Shown here piece by piece: positions 57,701-64,000 of a DNA stretch of 64,000 nucleotides. Within the stretch, counting starts at the first letter, position 1. Each line of letters opens with the position of its first letter. The notes beneath the pieces were generated by a model that ran no database searches, had not been told where the DNA came from, and saw only the letters and a program-made list of their open reading frames with translations. The position numbers and the translations under genes are program-made. Origin of the DNA: Tachypleus tridentatus (lineage: Eukaryota; Arthropoda; Merostomata; Xiphosura; Limulidae); assembly GCF_004210375.1 (NCBI RefSeq), contig NC_134834.1:89780170-89844169 (forward strand), in the 5' to 3' direction.

Positions 57701-59212
57701 AGTGATTCGTGCCTTGATTTGTAGGTTTTCTGTTTACATAATATTTATTTGCTTTTAAAAACCTATGATAATACACAAATTACACTATCAGATGCAATGC
57801 AATCTAGAGTTGATAAAAATTATTTTTTCTGTGTAATGAAACAGTTCAGTTTATAAGAGGTTAACATACCTCTATCTCATTTCTTTTCTAGTTTCAGATA
57901 GTGTATACATATATACATATTTACCTTATTTATCACGTACCACTAACTAATAAATGTATTTTCTCGTTATCCAATAACTATATAAAATGATTAAAATGGA
58001 CTGTTATTGAATAATATTTAGATAAATACTCGTGTTCATTGCATCCACGTATTTAAAGTCATTTTTATTAAATATGTAAATAAATAAATCTTTAGAATTT
58101 CAATACAAACCAGTTTGATGGTTCAAAATAGAAGTGAAATGTTCAACAGTTTATCAACTTATTTTTAATGTATTTATATTAGTACTTTAAAATAAAACGT
58201 AAACGAATTTAAATATCTTTTTTAAACTTAAACGAAATTATACATAATATAAAGTTCACACTTAGAATGTGTAATTTTCCACAAACTATAATAAACGGAG
58301 AATTTAACCTATATAAAGAAAGAAAGAAAATTAACAAAAACATGCAAAGAAGGTCAACAACTCATTCCTTTTCTAATTACTTATTATCATAAAGTTAAAA
58401 TTAATGTAAATTATATACAAAACGAACTCGAAAAATATTATATATAAAATTGAAAAAGCCACTTTTCGAAAATGCAAAATCGTGTATCTCGAAGACAAAA
58501 AGAAGACAATGTAGTGTCATAAAGAAGTGAAATGAAGTAGAGATACCTAACGAAGTTATTTTTCCTTATATATCACCAAACATAAATATTTAGGTAAAAT
58601 ACAGAGTACATACAATAAATTTATTACAGTCCATATAGGAGAGAAGACAATGTTTTGTATAAGCAGGTGTTATTATTCCACTTTTAGATTAGGTTTTTAC
58701 AGACAGTTGGTGTCCTTTTGAAACGCTTCAGTACAGGATGAAAGAAGAATTGCCAGCCAGAAATAGATTAATATTAGATGAATGGAACATATAGAGTATC
58801 CAAAGTCTTCTGCACTATACAATCAGTATATTTAGGTAGCCAATAAATGTATAATATATGAGTTGAAGGCGTAAAACAAATCAATGCCAGAAACATTTAA
58901 TTTCATTAGACAGCTTCATAGAACATATTAACTTTCCATCACGGCAATAAACTTAAAAAAAAGTACAAAAATATGTTGTAAATGTAAGATGATGTAGGGA
59001 TGGCAGTTCCAAAAATACAAATAATAATATAGGAATAATGTAGAAATAAAGTATTCTTCACAAGTGTTAAGACAAAGTTAAAAATTAGATTTCAGGCTAC
59101 TCTCAAAAACTAAGGAAGGTAAGTCATAAGTAAAACATCAACACGTTTATTAAAATTCATATTTATCACAAGCAATAATTATTTTTGTGTCTCTTTTGCT
59201 TTAGTGACTACA
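57701..59212. other. AT-rich intergenic sequence, no gene seen
   Basis: About 1.5 kb without open frames or matched repeats. Confidence 0.55.
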
Positions 59213-60165
59213 GACTGTCTTTCTGGCATTGTTGAAACATATTTATTGTTCTTTTGTGTTCTTTAAATATTTCTTCAAATGACTATAAAACAATTCTACG
59301 AAGTTTCTTTGAATGTAACTTTGATTTTTCAAGTATGGGATACAACAAGACCCAGACCTACTTAATATTTAGGTTGAGACCTAATGACTCCAGTATCTTT
59401 TTTCTAACGTAAGTAAATTCTACGCAGATCAGATGAGTATCTGTGGTCTTCGTAGTAGATTCGTTACCAATAATTAGGAAACAGTTGGATATACCATGAA
59501 ATATCAGTATCTAGTAGTACTTCAACTGCTCTATTATTCCATCTACTTTGTAAATATCTTCTGCCGCCTCAGCAGAAAACACAGCTTCTCCTTTGCTTCA
59601 TGGTTGGCACTATGCATTAAGTGAAGAATTTCTCACTTTTCTTCTGCCGGACGTACAACATATGCTTTAAAATAAATATTTAAAGCTTGGAATCATCCAT
59701 CCATAATACCCTTTTCCAAAATCAACTGTCCAGTCTTTGAATTTTTTAGCAAACTTCAGTCTCTTGACAATATTTGGAGTAAAGGTTTTTCAACTGTTAT
59801 ATGACGAAATATTATATTAGCGTTGAGTTCTCTGGATACTGTACATCTGGACACTTTTCTGTCACTTAGTAAAAGGTAATTTATCTCATAATTGAGATCA
59901 GTGGTAGTCTTCCTTCTTTTCCGGGGATGCATATTCGAAGATACTTAACATCGGTAACATTGAGTTTAGGTGTTCTTACTTTTTACTTTCTGTTTTCGAA
60001 TTTACTTGTATCGGTCTCACGTTCTCGGATGTACTTGACAGTGTTTAGAAAGCACTTCAGTATGCAGTAATTTGTCCAACCAGCAGCAAGTAAAGCTTTC
60101 ATGCAAGTTGTTGCTCTACTGCAGATTCTCCAAACTCTTTGGACTGTTGCATAGTAACAAAACTT
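59213..60165 (-). pseudogene. Second Tc1-like transposase relic
   Basis: The minus strand starts near 60150 with MQQSKEFGESAVEQQ (Tc1-like N-terminus). It continues in broken frames through PEKKEDYH, then KRLKFAKKFKDWTVD at about 59740, followed by shifted VLWMDDSKFQ-like residues (the first catalytic D region), and remnants to about 59213. The RLKFAKKxxDWTxxDW block is diagnostic for Tc1-family transposases. Highly degraded, with no clear terminal repeats. Confidence 0.65.
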
Positions 60166-61219
60166 AATATATAGTGTTAAACAAGTTTTTTTTTTTTAGG
60201 TTTAATTACGGAGTGTTTCAAACAATGAATTTTATCAATATGTTAATTAAAATAGTATCCTTCAAGTAGTACAATTATAGGAGAATCCTAAAGAATGATA
60301 AGTATTCTCACTCTTGCTCAATCAAAATCAGTGAAGCCTAACTATATCTATCAAGATTACACTCAGTTATGGCATGGCAGAATTAGCTTTATCAAATGGA
60401 AAGAATTACAAAATATTCTATTGTCCTGACATTTTCGCACTGTACTATTCAAGTATCATCCCTACAGGACTTTACACATTAAAACATATTGTTACACTGT
60501 GAAATGTATAAGTACATACATAATGGAATGGTGACTGGTCGACTCCAGGAAAACCGCTTTTTTCAAATTTTAGAAAAGTGACATTGTTGATCTAAAAATG
60601 TACAATAACCAATTACATTTAATGTCATTTTAATTTTTAACTTAGGTGAAAATGTAATACAGTTTTATTTTTCATTATGTGTTTAGATTATATCTCTTAT
60701 ATTTTGAATGATATTTATATTTACTGTGTTAAACTTGGTTTTCGATGATAGTGGAAAGCCCACTCAGTACCTTTTTTCTTCAGAAAAAAACAAAAAGTTA
60801 TTACCTTATCTAATATGTTCGTGTATATATGTATCAGCAGTTATTTTGACATAACGCGAGGGACTTCAGTGTTGTAAAGTAATAAACCAAGATCCAGGAG
60901 TTATGTATATCTTTTAAGCTTGAAAACGCTCTAAACCTCTTTTAGATGTATAGAACATATCAAATTACAGGGGCAAGAACTTTCAAAATTGTATTGAAAA
61001 CATCAACTTTGTAGATTTCTAAAATCTTAGAGTTATCACACAGACACGTCAAGAAAAAAAACTTTATGAAAAAAATAAACCGGAACTACTTCAACAGTTT
61101 CTGCTGGGACATTATATGACAAGGTTTGGGTGGTAAGGTTATGTTAGTTGGTTCTTGACCTCCAACTGTTTATAACTGTTTATTACTACTACGGGTAATT
61201 TCTACACAATCCATATAAA
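60166..61219. other. AT-rich intergenic sequence, no gene seen
   Basis: No supported feature. Confidence 0.5.
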
Positions 61220-62480
61220 CAGCTGGCCAAAATCTTAAGGCCAATGATCATAAAGAAAAAATATGCATTTTGCGTTGTTAAACTCAACCACTTATTTGAG
61301 TAGAGCTTTGAAAGATGAAAATAAGAAAAGGAAAAATAAAAAAGTTTTCTAGCATTTAATAAGGAAAGTGTGAACACTATGAAATTAGCCTAAATACTAG
61401 CTGGTGAAAAGTTTAAGGCATACCAAAAAGAAGTCCTAAACAGGGTAGGAATTGCCCAACAAGAGGTCTCAGGAGTAAGTCACAAGGCTGTCATTGCGAA
61501 TAACTGCGAACATTCGATTTAGCATGGTCGATATAAGCATTTACAGAAGGCTGGCTGAAATGTTATTCCATGTGTTGAAGATGGCTTCACGAAGATCATG
61601 AACTTATTGTAATTGACGTCAATTTCTATAGATTTTCTTTGCCATACACCCCAAACATTTTCAATGTGGTTCAGTTCGGGCGAACACGCTGGATAGTCCA
61701 AAAGAATCACGTTGATCGCCATTAAAAAGTCATTTCTATTCTGGGCATTGTGGATTGCAGTGTTGTCCTGCTAAAACATCCAGTCATTTCTAAACAAGCG
61801 AGGGCCTTTAGTCAATATGGATGCTCTGTCCAACATGCCCACGTAGCCAACTCCTGTATAATCTGAAGCTCCATTGCTCCATGGAAGGAGAAAGCACCCC
61901 AGATCATGATGGAACCTCCTCCACTGTGTCGTGTAGAAAGTATCTCCGGTGGGATATCCTTATCGTGTCAGTAACGTTGGAAGCCATCTGGGCCATCCAA
62001 GTTGCATTTTTTCTCATCAGAGAGCAAAACCTTCTTCCACTTCCTACGTCCCATGTTTGGTGCTTCTCAGTATAGTTTAACCGAGCTGTTTTGTGGTGTG
62101 GAAGGACGCGTGGCCTTTGAAGACGTTTACGGTTTTTAAGGCCTTTTTCTCGTTGATACCGTCTTATTGTTTTTGAGATGTATTAGACGTCCGTAAGAAC
62201 CTTAATCTGGTTCGACGATCGGATGGTGTCTTGCCGGACAACCCGTCGAATTCTCCTACTCAACGCCGGCGAAATGTTTTTGGGCTGACCACTTGAAATT
62301 CTCGTTCCATATCCCTTTGAGTATTTTAAGAAATTTGCAACAGCAATTTCACTTCACCCAATCTCACAAGCGATGGAACGTTGAGAGAGACTTTGATTTT
62401 GCAGCTCGAAACGTTTGCCACGTTCAAACTCTGTCAGGTGTATAAGGTGTACTTCACAGTGCTTGAGGAACAATTGCTTT
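61220..62480 (-). pseudogene. Third Tc1-like element, left terminal repeat present, transposase broken
   Basis: The left end cagctggccaaaatcttaag is a typical Tc1-like terminus. On minus, the transposase starts near 62480 (HLTEFERGKRFELQNQSLSQ, helix-turn-helix). It continues GTRISSGQPKNISPALSRRI, QRPRVLPHHKTARL, then [14 protein letters not shown]-like residues, and near 61722 YPACSPELNHIENVWGVWQRK (SPDLNPIENxW box with the last catalytic acidic residue), FNTWNNIS and the C-terminus at about 61510. Frameshifts and stops are frequent. No matching right terminal repeat was found beyond 62480. Confidence 0.82.
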
Positions 62481-63321
62481 ACGATCTTGTAGTATATCAG
62501 CACAAAAGATCCACTGTATTTATTTTTCAATTTCCTACATAGAAAATCATGTTATCATTCCACTATAGATGTAAAGCTTATTATTTGTTAGAATAGTATT
62601 ACCATCGCTTCTGCGTACGAAAAACACCTCATAAGATGTGTAATGAACGAACCGCGTTATTGTCAATGGATAAAAAAATGCATTGTGGTCGAAACTCCAG
62701 TATTAAATAGTCTTCTAATTCTTTAAATTTTCTAAAGAATAAAATTATATGTTAAAAATGTAGTAGGCTTAGCATAATCACTTATGAAAAGAATAATTAT
62801 AGTTAGTTTTCGCCAGCTTTTAAAAATGTGGTTGTGGGATGTCTTAACATTAACGGTTTGTAAGTCACTTGATTTTTCTCTATGTATGTGTCTGTGCATG
62901 TGAGGAATGTACTTCAGCTTCATATTAGGTAACATGTGTTTATTATAAGTGAAACTCTGTAAGTTTTAAGTGATTATTATTATTTTGCAGGAAAAGAGCG
63001 TGCATTAGTATGTTTACCAATATGTACTCCAACTAGACGCAGAATAAGTATCGACCTTTATGTGCTATAGACTTAATAATATTATATTTATTTAATATAT
63101 ACAAGAGGTTAATAATTACTTTAGGTAACTACTTAACACAGCTATTATAGGAAGAACAAAACAAACTTCAGAGCTTGTAAGTTGTTGTAAAATATAAACA
63201 AACAATAAATATACGAACGAAACAATCATTTGGTGAATATTCGCTTGGAAAGATATACAAACAAAAAGGTAAATGTTCGACTAACTCTTGTTTAAGGATA
63301 ATGTCCAGTCATGTATATATA
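62481..63321. other. Intergenic, nothing recognised
   Basis: AT-rich. Confidence 0.4.
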
Positions 63322-63578
63322 ACTCAGGTGTTCGACTCGAAATATGGGGATAGCGGGTTCGAATCCTCACCACACGAACAATTTGTAACTTTTTTCAGCC
63401 GTGGAAGAATTACAATGTGATGTTTAGTTTCACTATTAGTTTGTAAAATAGCAGCGCAAGAGTTGGCTGTGTGTGTTGATCACTTGTTGCTTTCGCTGTA
63501 GTATTACAGAAATAAAATATGGAGGGATAGCGCACATTGTACTCGTGTAGCTTTGGAAGAAATTGAGAAACAAACCAA
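63322..63578 (+). repeat. tRNA-headed SINE, diverged
   Basis: Partial head with B box gcgggttcgaatcctcacca, then a diverged body (cagccgtggaagaatt, gcagcgcaagagttggctgt) and tail gagaaacaaacc. Confidence 0.75.
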
Positions 63579-63799
63579 GACACAAATATTCATACAGGTC
63601 ATGTGATGTTATAGAGAAATTATAAGTCAGTAAACTACTCAACAATGAAATCAATTAATTTATCCTTTATTTACTTCAATATCGACTTCAAGGAAAGAAT
63701 TGTAATATTACAGATGAATGGAGGTTAAATTATTTTCAATGAAGCAATAAATGGTGTTATTACTTCTTTCCAACACAAATATTTGGTTTCAAGTAATTT

Positions 63800-63990
63800 A
63801 CTTTTCTCCTGTAAATTTAAATACAAAAATTAAATTTTAGGTGGTAAAATAATTTTTATTTCTCTCTTTAAAGCCGCTTTTGTGTGACAGTCACAAATTC
63901 ATTTCAGATCTCTGAAATCTATTGCTAATTAACAAGTCAAAACATTTATCTATTTCAAATAAATTCGAACATTAAGAATTGTTTCAAATT
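63800..63990 (+). repeat. Dispersed repeat, inverted partner of 9300-9502
   Basis: Shares, as the reverse complement, the blocks around gtgtgacagtcac, cagatctctgaaat and taacaagtcaaaacatttat. Here the sequence continues left without the Tc1-like insert. Confidence 0.65.
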
Positions 63991-64000
63991 ACAAACTATG

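Overview
The window is nuclear DNA of an arthropod, most likely a chelicerate and probably a horseshoe crab. The evidence is: (i) an arthropod-type gustatory receptor gene and a broken paralogue; (ii) many copies of a tRNA-headed SINE whose body (pieces such as GTAGCCCAAGAGTTGGCGG and CTAGCTGCCTTCCCTCTAGT) I know from horseshoe crab genomes; (iii) an AT-rich, intron-scale, TE-littered background with no operons. The species assignment rests on memory of the SINE and was not searched.

The central feature (11263-27562) is a tandem array with a unit of about 7.74 kb. Each complete unit is a 5S rRNA gene split after its 39th nucleotide by a 5.5 kb Tx1-clade-like LINE, followed by a spacer of about 2.1 kb. 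The LINE has ORF1 with two CCHC knuckles and ORF2 with an AP-like endonuclease plus reverse transcriptase. It ends in poly(A) and is flanked by a 12-13 bp target duplication (gccggttctcgtc). Removing the LINE and one copy of the duplication leaves a 118-nt 5S gene whose 5' GTCATC pairs with its 3' GATGAC, followed by a T-run terminator. Both complete units carry the same insertion. A third unit enters a 500-N scaffold gap before its LINE would start.

Region by region: 1-3225, an internally deleted minus-strand LINE; 5222-5432, SINE; 6284-7646, gustatory receptor pseudogene (+); 9300-10628, a repeat interrupted by a Tc1-like relic; 10816-11096, SINE; 11263-27562, the LINE/5S array; 27563-28062, gap; 28813-28940 and 31721-31812, Penelope-like terminal fragments; 29527-30612, an internally deleted hAT-like element with TIRs and a 6-bp duplication; 32360-33464, two convergent exon-like fragments, one opening a P2X7-tail-like protein (+) and one a THAP zinc-finger protein (-), both frameshifted; 34315-34590, SINE; 35700-37915, a 37-bp minisatellite with two embedded SINE copies; 39784-45592, a decayed RNase H-bearing LINE (+); 47172-49500, a LINE 5' portion (+) that is the inverted partner of 812-3225; 50508-51415, SINEs, one with two tRNA-like heads; 52213-53601, the only convincing intact host protein gene, a 462-aa gustatory receptor (-); 54470-57700, a decayed LINE without RNase H (-); 59213-62480, two decayed Tc1-like elements (-); 63322-63578, SINE; 63800-63990, inverted copy of the repeat at 9300.

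There is no operon-like cooperation. The interacting pieces are the 5S gene and its resident LINE. The LINE has removed the 5' third of every visible 5S gene but left the internal Pol III promoter and terminator intact in copy A, just downstream of its poly(A) tail. Small indels scattered through the array, especially after about 22 kb, mean that LINE decay cannot be separated from consensus error by reading alone.
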